Origin: Mycolicibacterium phocaicum
GTDB taxonomy: Bacteria; Actinomycetota; Actinomycetes; Mycobacteriales; Mycobacteriaceae
Length of the DNA: 64,000 nt
Assembly (NCBI RefSeq): GCF_010731115.1
Contig: NZ_AP022616.1
Location: forward strand, 5,456,001-5,520,000
Direction of reading: 5' to 3'
Part shown: one piece after another, positions 37,071 to 44,725 of the stretch
Numbering within the stretch: the stretch's first letter is position 1
Layout: each line of letters begins with the position of its first letter
The notes under the pieces: model-generated
Databases searched by the model: none
What the model was told of the DNA's origin: nothing
Seen by the model: the letters and a program-made list of their open reading frames with translations, nothing else
Translations under genes and position numbers: made by a program

Positions 37071-37970
37071 ATGAGCGGCAAGCAGATCAAGCTCTTTCTT
37101 GTCGACGGTAGTGCCGGTGGACTCACCACCGCTGAGATCACCAATTGGACTGGGCATGTGCTGTCGGCGCCACGGTCAGAACTGGCCGATCTCCTCAAAC
37201 GCGAAGAGTCTCAACGCACCGGCGCCTACCTGTTGATGGGCGAAGACGAAGCTGTTGTTGGAAACACTCGTTGCTACATCGGTGAGGCCGACGTCGTCGC
37301 TGAGCGCTTGCGGTATCACCAACGGGAGAAAGACTTTTGGGATCGCGTCGTCGTGATCACGTCGAAGGACGCGAATCTGACGAAGGCCCATGGTCGCTAT
37401 CTTGAGTCACGCCTCATCGATCTGGCGACAAGAGCTGGGCGCGTCAAGGTTGAGAACGGTACGGCTCCGTCGCCGCCGGCGTTGCCCGAAGCGGATGCCT
37501 CCGACATGGACTACTTCGTTTCGCAACTTGAGATCGTGCTGCCGGTTCTTGGCGTCAACGCCATCCGCATCCCGCTCCCGAAGCCCGGAATCCGAGACGC
37601 CGTGGACTCGGATTCGCCTGTATTTCACCTGCGCAACGCCAAGCAAGGCGTCGACGCTAAGGCCCAGCAGATCGACGGCGAGTTCACCATGCTCGCCGGG
37701 TCAATTGTCGTGGCGGTCTGGCAGGGCATCGGCAAGGCTCAGAGCACGATTAAATCGTATGCGTCGTACCGTGCGCACCATGAGCAGTTGATCGCCGACG
37801 GGGCGATCGTCATCGAAGCTGGGAAGGGCGTGGTCACCCGGAGCATCCCGTTCAGCTCACCTTCCACGGCGGGCGCTGTTGCATGGGGGCACTCCTGCAA
37901 TGGGCGCCGAGAGTGGATCGCCTCGGACGGTTCAACCTTTGGCGACTGGGAGAGTCGCGGCGTCGAGTAG
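37071..37970 (+). CDS. GIY-YIG nuclease family protein with DUF4357-type C-terminus
   Basis: 299 residues. The region 48-125 fits a GIY-YIG domain: TGAYLLMG, then CYIGEADVVAERLRYH, a conserved WDRVVVITSKD and LTKAHGRYLESRLIDLA with the catalytic-type Glu. The C-terminal part (VDAKAQQIDGEFTMLAGSIVVAVWQ, then SYASYRAHHEQLIADGAI and TAGAVAWGHSCNGRREWI) resembles DUF4357, often seen fused to this nuclease fold beside restriction genes. It follows hsdS by 16 bases, inside the R-M operon. A DNA-cleavage or anti-phage accessory role is inference. Confidence 0.8.
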   Translation: MSGKQIKLFLVDGSAGGLTTAEITNWTGHVLSAPRSELADLLKREESQRTGAYLLMGEDEAVVGNTRCYIGEADVVAERLRYHQREKDFWDRVVVITSKDANLTKAHGRYLESRLIDLATRAGRVKVENGTAPSPPALPEADASDMDYFVSQLEIVLPVLGVNAIRIPLPKPGIRDAVDSDSPVFHLRNAKQGVDAKAQQIDGEFTMLAGSIVVAVWQGIGKAQSTIKSYASYRAHHEQLIADGAIVIEAGKGVVTRSIPFSSPSTAGAVAWGHSCNGRREWIASDGSTFGDWESRGVE

Positions 37971-38092
37971 TGGCGCGAGCAGCTCGTCGGTGGGCACTGC
38001 AATTATTCTGTGAGCGAGAGCGGCTTCGCGCGGCACAATGGTCCGGAGGCGACTGACCGACCTCATGGAATCGCAGATGGGAGGCGATGGTC

Positions 38093-38950
38093 ATGATCAA
38101 GCAGATCGAACTGCGCCTCGTCGGCGGCTCTGCGCCCAGCGGCGAGATCACACTGAAAGACCTGAGCGCCATATCGGCTGCGCTGCAGGAGTTGGTCACC
38201 AGACTCAGCCGTGATGCAGCAGATGCGGCTGGCCCTGGGCGATCTAAGCAGTACGTGGAGGAGTTCGCCGAACTGCGGTTGGGCGCCATTCAGCAGGGGA
38301 GCACGGTGCTCCAGTTCAGCAAGGGACCGACCGACAAGCTCGACGTCGAGGTTCCCGGGCTGGCCGATGCCGACGACAGGTTCTGGGAGGTACTGACGGC
38401 GATCAGCACCGACCATCGGCCGGACTGGGTCAGTGAATTGATCGCCGAGTCGGCAGGCAAGCTGACTCTCGCGATGAGGGCTGCCGCAGACACCGTCGTC
38501 GTAGCCTCGCCGTCCCGCGGGGACATTCGTATCGAGGCCTCAAACGCCCATCCCGAGACTTGGGCAACGACCCGACAGACTGCTGGTGGCGCCGGCACTG
38601 CGGCTGGGCGGCTCGAGAAGGTGGACCTGCATTCCCACAAGTTCCGACTCCGCGACGACGTCGGCAACACAGTCGAATTGCGCCGCGTCGCCGATGACGC
38701 AGCTGCTGCGCGGCTCGTCGGACAATGGGTTTATGCCGAGGGCCTGGCAATGCTCAGTCCGTCTGGACGGGTAGTGGTCTTGGATGACGCACGGGTACAC
38801 GAAACAGTCGATCCGGTCGCCGAGTTTCGGCGGCGCGACGTCGTTTCTCCGGACGAAATTCTTGCGAGTGCTCCCGGGCCGGATCCGAACGGCGGTGTTG
38901 ACCCCACAGACGAGGAATGGGCCGCTTTCCTTCAGGCAATTCGCTCATGA
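38093..38950 (+). CDS. Unrecognised protein coupled to a PIN-domain toxin (candidate antitoxin/partner)
   Basis: 285 residues from the ATG at 38093, chosen because GGAGG lies eight bases before it; an ATG at 38087 is too close. I recognise no family. The N-terminal third is mixed (IKQIELRLVGGSAPSGEITLKDLSAISAALQELVTRLSRDAADAA), the middle helical, and the C-terminal part beta-rich (KVDLHSHKFRLRDDVGNTVELRRV, then GRVVVLDDARVHETVDPVAEFRR), ending in an acidic tail. Its stop overlaps the PIN gene start as ATGA, the usual arrangement for an antitoxin with its toxin. It is much larger than standard VapB antitoxins, so this would be an unusual pair. Confidence 0.65.
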   Translation: MIKQIELRLVGGSAPSGEITLKDLSAISAALQELVTRLSRDAADAAGPGRSKQYVEEFAELRLGAIQQGSTVLQFSKGPTDKLDVEVPGLADADDRFWEVLTAISTDHRPDWVSELIAESAGKLTLAMRAAADTVVVASPSRGDIRIEASNAHPETWATTRQTAGGAGTAAGRLEKVDLHSHKFRLRDDVGNTVELRRVADDAAAARLVGQWVYAEGLAMLSPSGRVVVLDDARVHETVDPVAEFRRRDVVSPDEILASAPGPDPNGGVDPTDEEWAAFLQAIRS

Positions 38951-39369
38951 GCCGGCCGGGAGCGACGGTCGTGGATACCGATGTGTTTAGTCGTGTCTAC
39001 GTCAATCCAGTAGCTGCCGATTCGCGCGCGCAGGAATGGCGTGACGTCTTGGCGGGGCGGCCCACGGTCATTTCCTTTCAGACTCAAGGCGAGGTCCTCA
39101 GCGGTGCCCGCCAAGCGAATTGGGGCGCTGCCCGGATGGTGCGTCTGCTCGAAGTGCTTCAACGCACGCCGACGATCTATGCAGATGTCGACGTAGTCGG
39201 GGCGTATGCCGCGCTCTCAGCAGATTGCCGCGCCGAGGGTCATCCGCTCCACGACAAGATTCACACTGCTGATCGCTGGATCGCAGCTTGCGCCATCGCC
39301 AAGCACTTCGAGCTGTTATCTGGAGACGCAATTTTTCAGGGTGCTCCAAACCTCAATGTTCTCAACTGA
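38947..39369 (+). CDS. PIN-domain (VapC-like) ribonuclease toxin
   Basis: 140 residues from the ATG at 38947; an earlier in-frame start at 38917 would overlap the partner gene further. PIN fold acidic residues are in place: D10/D12 in VVDTDVFS, E49 in TQGEVLSGA, D109 in HTADRWIAACAIA and D127 in LLSGDAIF. Such proteins are Mg-dependent RNases, usually toxins of VapBC pairs. Here the expected small VapB is absent and the coupled upstream gene encodes a 285-residue protein. It is followed by hsdM after only 14 bases, so it is embedded in the R-M operon. Confidence 0.82.
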   Translation: MSRPGATVVDTDVFSRVYVNPVAADSRAQEWRDVLAGRPTVISFQTQGEVLSGARQANWGAARMVRLLEVLQRTPTIYADVDVVGAYAALSADCRAEGHPLHDKIHTADRWIAACAIAKHFELLSGDAIFQGAPNLNVLN

Positions 39370-39383
39370 TTTCGAAGGAACGC

Positions 39384-40871
39384 ATGTCTGAATCGCGTCG
39401 CCTCGTCGACAAGCTGTGGTCGTACTGCAATGTGCTGCGCGACGACGGCGTTGGTGTCATCGAGTACACCGAGCAGCTCACGTACCTGCTGTTCCTGAAA
39501 ATGGCGCACGAGCGGGCGACGCGGAGACTAAACCCGCAGAAGATCGTTCCCAACGAGTTCTCCTGGCAGAAGCTCCTTGATGCCGAGGGAACCGATCTCG
39601 AAGTCGAGTACACCAAGATTCTCGTCGGGCTCGGTCAGCAGCCAGGAACATTGGGCACCATCTACCGCAAGGCCCAGAACCGGATTCAGGATCCAGCCAA
39701 GCTCAAGCGACTGATTGTTGACCTCATCGACAAAGAGAACTGGTCCGCATCGGGTACGGACCTCAAAGGCGACGCATATGAGGAGTTGCTTGCCAAGGGT
39801 GCCTCAGACAAGGGTTCTGGCGCCGGACAGTACTTCACGCCACGTGATCTCATCCGCGCTATCGTCGACGTCATCGATCCTTCAGTGGCAGACACCGTCG
39901 TCGATCCTGCATGCGGCACAGGCGGATTCCTCCTTGTCGCGCACGAACACGTAGCCGAAGCGGCGGGTAAGCTCACGCCGACGCAGCGGGCTCATCTTCG
40001 CGATAGCTTAGTCGCCGGCTACGAACTCGTTGATGGTACTGCCCGGTTGGCTGCGATGAATCTGCTGTTGCACGGTATCGGCGCTGCGGATGGCGCGTCG
40101 CTGATTGAGGTGCGTGACGCATTGATTGCTGACCCCGGCCGTCGGTGGTCGGTCGTGCTGTCCAACCCTCCGTTCGGGCGCAAGTCATCGCTGTCGATGA
40201 TTGGCGCGGACGGACGCGAGGTCCGCGACGATATCGAAATCGAGCGTCAAGACTTCGTCGTCACTACGAGCAACAAGCAGCTCAACTTCCTGCAACACAT
40301 CATGACAATCCTGGATATCAATGGCCGCGCGGCGGTTGTGCTGCCCGATAATGTGTTGTTCGAAGGTGGTGCAGGAGAGACACTGCGCCGGAAACTTCTG
40401 GCTGACTTCGAACTACACACCATGCTGCGGCTGCCGACAGGCATTTTCTACGCACAGGGTGTGAAGGCCAACGTGCTGTTCTTCGACAAGAAGCCGGCGT
40501 CGGAGCACCCGTGGACCAGTAGGCTCTGGGTGTACGACTTGCGTACCAACCAGCACTTCACGCTCAAGCAAAACCCGTTGCGGCGCATCCACCTTGATGA
40601 CTTCGTCGAGTCATATCTGTCGGGCAAACCCCGTGACGAACGGGTCGAATCCACTCGCTGGCACGCGTACTCATATGACGATCTCCTCGCCCGCGACAAG
40701 GTCAACCTCGATATCACTTGGTTGCGCGACGAGTCACTTGAGGACGCGAACAACCTTCCGGCACCTGAGGTGATTGCCAGGGAAATCGTCGAAGACTTGA
40801 CGGCGGCGCTCGCAGAGTTCGAGGCAGTAGTCGCGGCCCTCGAAGCTTCGGCCGGCGGCGAGGATCTGTAA
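39384..40871 (+). CDS. hsdM: Type I restriction-modification methylase subunit M
   Basis: 495 residues from the ATG at 39384, preceded by GAAGGAACGC; the open frame starts earlier but that part reads out of the PIN gene. An HsdM N-terminal helical domain (LVDKLWSYCNVLRDDGVGVIEYTEQLTYLLFLKM) is followed by the N6-adenine methylase motifs: DPACGTGGF at 174-182 (AdoMet) and NPPF at 261-264 (catalytic). ANVLFFDKK and WVYDLRTNQ are also typical. It methylates adenine at the site chosen by HsdS. Its position last in the operon, behind the PIN module, is unusual for type I systems. Confidence 0.95.
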   Translation: MSESRRLVDKLWSYCNVLRDDGVGVIEYTEQLTYLLFLKMAHERATRRLNPQKIVPNEFSWQKLLDAEGTDLEVEYTKILVGLGQQPGTLGTIYRKAQNRIQDPAKLKRLIVDLIDKENWSASGTDLKGDAYEELLAKGASDKGSGAGQYFTPRDLIRAIVDVIDPSVADTVVDPACGTGGFLLVAHEHVAEAAGKLTPTQRAHLRDSLVAGYELVDGTARLAAMNLLLHGIGAADGASLIEVRDALIADPGRRWSVVLSNPPFGRKSSLSMIGADGREVRDDIEIERQDFVVTTSNKQLNFLQHIMTILDINGRAAVVLPDNVLFEGGAGETLRRKLLADFELHTMLRLPTGIFYAQGVKANVLFFDKKPASEHPWTSRLWVYDLRTNQHFTLKQNPLRRIHLDDFVESYLSGKPRDERVESTRWHAYSYDDLLARDKVNLDITWLRDESLEDANNLPAPEVIAREIVEDLTAALAEFEAVVAALEASAGGEDL

Positions 40872-41323
40872 GCACGGTGCGTGTGCTTGTTCCTTCTCGA
40901 TGAGTTGTCAGGCACGCAGCTGCTAGATCGTGATCAGTGGTATTTGCGTCGCTTGTAGAGGGATTGTCGGGCGCGGTATTGGTGTTGTCGGCGTTATCGT
41001 GACCAGGCCAGCAGGGTGGTGACGGTGTTGCTGGAAGGGAAGGCCGCTGCCCAAAGACAAGGAAGTCTGCCAACCCGACCGGAATGGGGTGGCGGAGAGG
41101 CTCGTAGTAAAGCTGGCGACGACCCTGATCCAGGCAAACGGAACGGCGCGTGCAGTCCACGCGGAGATGGCGTGAAGCTCAACCAAGGTATTCGCGCGCA
41201 GTCGCTGCAGCCCTGGCAGCGTCCTGAGCGTGTCTCGGCGAAGCGGATGGACTTTCGCGCGCTACGGTGGATTGATCGCGGGTGCGCTACCGTAAGCGTC
41301 GACAGTCGGAGGAGGGCACGGCC
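40872..41323. other. Non-coding stretch between hsdM and the zinc-finger gene
   Basis: About 450 bases without a convincing gene. No tRNA, transposase or integrase sequence was recognised. The last ~90 bases probably hold the promoter of the zinc-finger gene: GCTACCGT near 41286-41293 resembles a -10 region, and a similar GCTACCGT stands before the left pseudogene copy. GGAGGAGG at about 41309-41316 is a ribosome-binding site. Confidence 0.4.
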
Positions 41324-41590
41324 GTGGCATCCATCTTCGGCGACTCGCACTTGAAGAACGTCCGCCTGGTCACCCCGCAGACCACCAAGGGCTGCCAGGA
41401 TTGCATTGCGGCCGGCACCCGCTGGGTGCACCTGCGGTTGTGTCTGACGTGCGGGCATGTCGGCTGTTGCGATTCGTCGCCGATGAAACATGCGAGTGCG
41501 CACGCGCAGACGCCGGGGCACGAGATCGTGCAGTCCTTCGAGCCGGGTGAGAACTGGCGGTGGTGCTACGTGCACGAGAAGTACGTCTGA
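41324..41590 (+). CDS. UBP-type zinc-finger protein
   Basis: 88 residues from the GTG at 41324 (MASIFGDSHLKNVRLV), with GGAGGAGG upstream. Zinc ligands: C24 and C27 in GCQDC, C40 and C43 in LCLTCG, C48/C49 and the histidines of HASAHAQTPGHE. This is the free-standing bacterial version of the ubiquitin-hydrolase zinc finger (zf-UBP). Its role in bacteria is not established. A frameshifted partial copy lies at 32784, so the R-M island sits between two copies. Confidence 0.82.
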   Translation: MASIFGDSHLKNVRLVTPQTTKGCQDCIAAGTRWVHLRLCLTCGHVGCCDSSPMKHASAHAQTPGHEIVQSFEPGENWRWCYVHEKYV

Positions 41591-41697
41591 TCATGTCCTG
41601 ATCTGTGGGATGCGTGGCATTGTGCGCCCTGTGAGTCTGGCCGATCCGCGGACAAAATGGATTGTATCCAATTTAGTCCGATGGAAGGTTGACGATC

Positions 41698-42336
41698 ATG
41701 CCCGAAGTCATTGCAGGAGTGACAATTCCGGATACTGAGCTGGTCCGGGAGGCCACCTCGATCGTCCGGAAGGCGACCGACGACACCTTGTTCAACCACT
41801 CCCGCCGGGTGTTCCTGTGGGGATCGTTGAAGGCCGCTGCACGGGGCCTCGATGTCGACCCGGAACTTGCCTACGTGGGCGGCATGTTCCACGACCTGGG
41901 CCTCACGACGGAGTACGGCACCAAGCACCAGCGGTTCGAGATCGACGGTGCCGACATGGCTCGAAAACTGTTGCTGGACTTCGGTCGTAGCGAGCAGGAA
42001 GCGACGAACGTGTGGTTGGCAATCGCGCTGCACACCACGCCGGAGGTCCCGCATCACCTGGCGCCCGAGGTCGCGGTGGTGATCATGGGCGTCGAAACCG
42101 ACGTCATCGGTCTGGGGCTCGACGAGATCAGCGACCGGCAGCGCGCCGAGGTGGTTGCCGCCCATCCGCGTCCCGATTTCAAGAACCGCATCCTGCGGGC
42201 GTTCAACGCCGGCATGGCCGACCGTCCGCTCACCACGTTCGGGACGATGAACGACGACGTGCTGGCGCACTTCGACCCGTCGTTCGAACGGATCAACATG
42301 GTTGACCTCATCCAGGGCAACGCCTGGCCGGAATGA
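41698..42336 (+). CDS. HD-domain hydrolase
   Basis: 212 residues from the ATG at 41698. Metal-binding histidines follow the HD order: NHSRRVFLWG (first His), GGMFHDLGLT (HD), and later candidates in TKHQRFEIDGADMARKL and LAIALHTTPEVPHH. This pattern fits cyanamide-hydratase-like or other phosphohydrolase HD proteins of mycobacteria. The substrate is unknown. It converges on yceI, with a strong 17-bp terminator hairpin between them. Confidence 0.78.
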   Translation: MPEVIAGVTIPDTELVREATSIVRKATDDTLFNHSRRVFLWGSLKAAARGLDVDPELAYVGGMFHDLGLTTEYGTKHQRFEIDGADMARKLLLDFGRSEQEATNVWLAIALHTTPEVPHHLAPEVAVVIMGVETDVIGLGLDEISDRQRAEVVAAHPRPDFKNRILRAFNAGMADRPLTTFGTMNDDVLAHFDPSFERINMVDLIQGNAWPE

Positions 42337-42354
42337 ACGCAGATGATGGCGATG

Positions 42355-42405
42355 GACAACGCCGGGCCGGGCGACAGGCAGGGGAAAACCCGGCCCGGCG
42401 TTGTC
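42355..42405. terminator. Bidirectional intrinsic terminator
   Basis: A perfect 17-bp stem, GACAACGCCGGGCCGGG (42355-42371) against 42389-42405, with a 17-base loop. It lies in the 76-base gap between convergent genes (HD protein and yceI) and can serve both. Confidence 0.9.
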
Positions 42406-42412
42406 TCTTCGA

Positions 42413-42958
42413 TCAGGCCTGCTTGACGGCCTCGATGTCGAGGGTGATGGTCACCTTGTCGCCGACGACGGCGCCACCGGTCTCCATCGGCAGGTCGAGG
42501 TCGACGCCGAAGTCCTTGCGGTTGATGACAACTGACGCTTCGTAGCCGGAGACCTCGCCGTTGCCCATGCCGGGGCTCACGCCGTTGAATTCCAGGTTCA
42601 GGGTGACCGGGCGGGTGTTGCCCTTGATGGTCAGGTTGCCGTCGAGAAGGTACGACGACCCGTTGGGCCGCACGGCGGTCGAGACGAATGTCGCGATGGG
42701 GTGGTTCTCGGCGTCGAAGAAGTCTGCCGACTTCACGTGGCCGTCGCGCTGTTCGTTGCCGGTGTTGAGCGATGTCACGTCGATCTCGGCGGTGACCGAC
42801 GGCGTGCCGTCCGCGTCGACGGTGATGGTGCCACTGAAGTTCTCGAACTTCCCGCGGACCTTGCTGACCATCAGGTGGCGTACCGAGAACTCGACTGTCG
42901 AGTGGGCGGTGTCGATCGCCCAGGTGCCGACGCTGAGGGGAGCGGTTGCGGTGGTCAT
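42413..42958 (-). CDS. YceI family protein
   Basis: 181 residues from the ATG at 42958. The YceI lipocalin-like signature is clear: WAIDTAHSTVEFSVRHLMVSKVRGKFENFSGTI, then TSLNTGNEQRDGHVKSADFFDAENHP, and GNLTIKGNTRPVTLNLEFNG. Members bind isoprenoid or amphiphilic ligands. No signal peptide is visible, so this form is cytosolic. It is divergent from the CobW gene, with the 128-base gap carrying a Zur-like box at the CobW side. Confidence 0.9.
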   Translation of the reverse strand: MTTATAPLSVGTWAIDTAHSTVEFSVRHLMVSKVRGKFENFSGTITVDADGTPSVTAEIDVTSLNTGNEQRDGHVKSADFFDAENHPIATFVSTAVRPNGSSYLLDGNLTIKGNTRPVTLNLEFNGVSPGMGNGEVSGYEASVVINRKDFGVDLDLPMETGGAVVGDKVTITLDIEAVKQA

Positions 42959-43059
42959 GTGCCTGTCCTTTGTCTCGTGTGTGAGCACCGGCTCGTCCGG
43001 ACTCTGCACTGCCCAACCGGACCGCAGTCCGGATTATTCCGACCGTCGACTCGCATTCC

Positions 43060-43082
43060 TTAATGAAAATGATTATCGTTAA
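43060..43082. promoter_or_regulatory. Zur-box-like palindrome before CobW GTPase
   Basis: A 23-base near-palindrome: TTAATGAAAA at its left, ATGATT in the centre and ATCGTTAA at its right. It lies four bases before the ATG at 43087. TGAAAATGATTATC-type sequences are what mycobacterial Zur (FurB) binds. The position over the start region is right for a repressor site. Confidence 0.7.
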
Positions 43083-43086
43083 GGTC

Positions 43087-44232
43087 ATGTCCTCGACCTC
43101 AGCTGACCTCATCCCGGTGACCGTGCTTTCGGGCTTCCTGGGAGCAGGCAAGACGACGCTGCTCAACCACATCCTCGCCAACCGGGAGGGGCGCCGGGTG
43201 GCGGTGATCGTCAATGACATGAGCGAGGTGAACATCGACGCGGCGCTCATCGCGGGGCAGGGGCATCTCGACCGGACCGAAGAGAAGCTCGTCGAGCTCA
43301 CCAATGGATGCATCTGCTGCACCCTGCGTGAAGACCTCATCACCGCGGTCGCGGATCTGGCCCGACAGAACCGATTCGACCAGATCATGATCGAATCGAC
43401 GGGCATCTCCGAGCCGATGCCGGTGGCGGCGACCTTCAGTTGGGAGTTCGAGGACGGTTTCGTCCTGTCCGAGCTGGCCCGACTCGACACCATGGTCACC
43501 GTCATCGACGCGTGCACCTTCCTGCCGGAGTTGGCGCGCGGGGAGGCGCTCGCCGACCGGAACCTGGCGGTGGCCGACGGCGACGGCCGCAACATCGCCG
43601 ATCTGCTGGTCGATCAGATCGAGTTCGCCGACGTCATCCTCGTCAACAAGACCGACCTGGTGAGCGCCAAGACGATCGCGACCGTCGAGGCCGTCGTACG
43701 GCGCCTCAACCCCACCGCGCGGATCGAGCACACCGAGCACGGGATCGTCCCGCTGACAACCGTTTTGGACACCGGTTTGTTCGATCCGGAACTGGCCGCG
43801 GAAGCGCCCGGGTGGGATGAGGAGATCGCCAATGGGCACACCCCCGAAACCGAGGAATACGGCATCAGCAGCATGACGTTCCGCGCTGCCCGCCCGTTCC
43901 ATCCGCAACGTCTCGCCGACGCCCTCGACCAGGTGCGAGGCCTGTTGCGCAGCAAGGGTTTCTGCTGGATCGCGACCCGGCCGAACATCGCCGCCATCTG
44001 GTCGCAGGCCGGCCCCAACCTCACGATCGAGCCCGCGCAGTACTGGACGAGCACCGACATCGAGCCGGGTCAGGAGATCGTCTTCATCGGTATCCGCCTC
44101 GAAACAAGTTCGGTACGAGCGCTTCTCGACTCCGCGCTCCTCACCGACGACGAAATGGCGGCCGGCACGAGTGCTTGGCTGCGCTACGCGGATCCCCTGC
44201 CGGCGTGGACCGCGGCGCACAGCCACGTCTGA
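43087..44232 (+). CDS. CobW/COG0523-family GTPase, probable zinc metallochaperone
   Basis: 381 residues from the ATG at 43087; the frame opens earlier, but that would place the start inside the Zur-like box. G-domain: GFLGAGKTT at 16-24, ESTGISEP, and NKTD. The metal-binding CICC sits at 75-78 (NGCICCTLR). The C-terminal CobW domain starts near [13 protein letters not shown] Zur-like site directly upstream suggests expression under zinc starvation, as for zinc-delivering family members such as ZigA; the client protein is unknown. Confidence 0.88.
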   Translation: MSSTSADLIPVTVLSGFLGAGKTTLLNHILANREGRRVAVIVNDMSEVNIDAALIAGQGHLDRTEEKLVELTNGCICCTLREDLITAVADLARQNRFDQIMIESTGISEPMPVAATFSWEFEDGFVLSELARLDTMVTVIDACTFLPELARGEALADRNLAVADGDGRNIADLLVDQIEFADVILVNKTDLVSAKTIATVEAVVRRLNPTARIEHTEHGIVPLTTVLDTGLFDPELAAEAPGWDEEIANGHTPETEEYGISSMTFRAARPFHPQRLADALDQVRGLLRSKGFCWIATRPNIAAIWSQAGPNLTIEPAQYWTSTDIEPGQEIVFIGIRLETSSVRALLDSALLTDDEMAAGTSAWLRYADPLPAWTAAHSHV

Positions 44233-44440
44233 GCGTGTCGCGGCGGCGCTGCGGTGTGCTCACCGGCGCGTCAACTGGTGCAAGCCCACCACTGCACCGA
44301 TGTCAGGCACTACGTTGGTCGGTATGACACGTGTGCGCCGGCCTGATCCGCCGAACGCGACCGCGACTCCTGCCGCACCGTTGCGGAACGCCTGAAAACG
44401 AGAACTGAACAACACATCACACGATGAGAGGGACCGCCCG

Positions 44441-44725
44441 ATGTCGATTCACCCAGCACTGATCAAGGCCACCCGGACCGTGGCCACCGGCGTCATCGGC
44501 GTGGCGGCATACGATGTGCTGCGGAAGGCGCTGCGCGCGGCGCCGGTCCACGAAGCGAGCGTCACCACCGCAGCGTGGGCGCTGCGCGGCACGCGCAAAG
44601 CCGAGGAAGCCGCAGAGAACGCCCGGCTGAAGGTCGCCGACGTGATGGCCGAGGCGCGCGAGCGGATCGGCGAAGAAGTGCCCCCGCCGTCGGTGGCCGA
44701 CGCCGAACATTCCCATGACCACTGA
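44441..44725 (+). CDS. PacL-type (DUF1490) small membrane metallochaperone
   Basis: 94 residues. It matches the Rv3269/PacL1 pattern: N-terminal helix ATRTVATGVIGVAAYDVLRKAL, then VHEASVTTAAWALRGTRKAEEAAENARLKVADVMAEARERIGEE, ending in a His/Asp tail (EHSHDH, 89-94) that would bind zinc. In M. tuberculosis PacL1 scaffolds and assists CtpC in zinc efflux. The stop overlaps the ctpC start by 11 bases, so they are made together. The 208 bases upstream should hold the promoter. Confidence 0.88.
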   Translation: MSIHPALIKATRTVATGVIGVAAYDVLRKALRAAPVHEASVTTAAWALRGTRKAEEAAENARLKVADVMAEARERIGEEVPPPSVADAEHSHDH

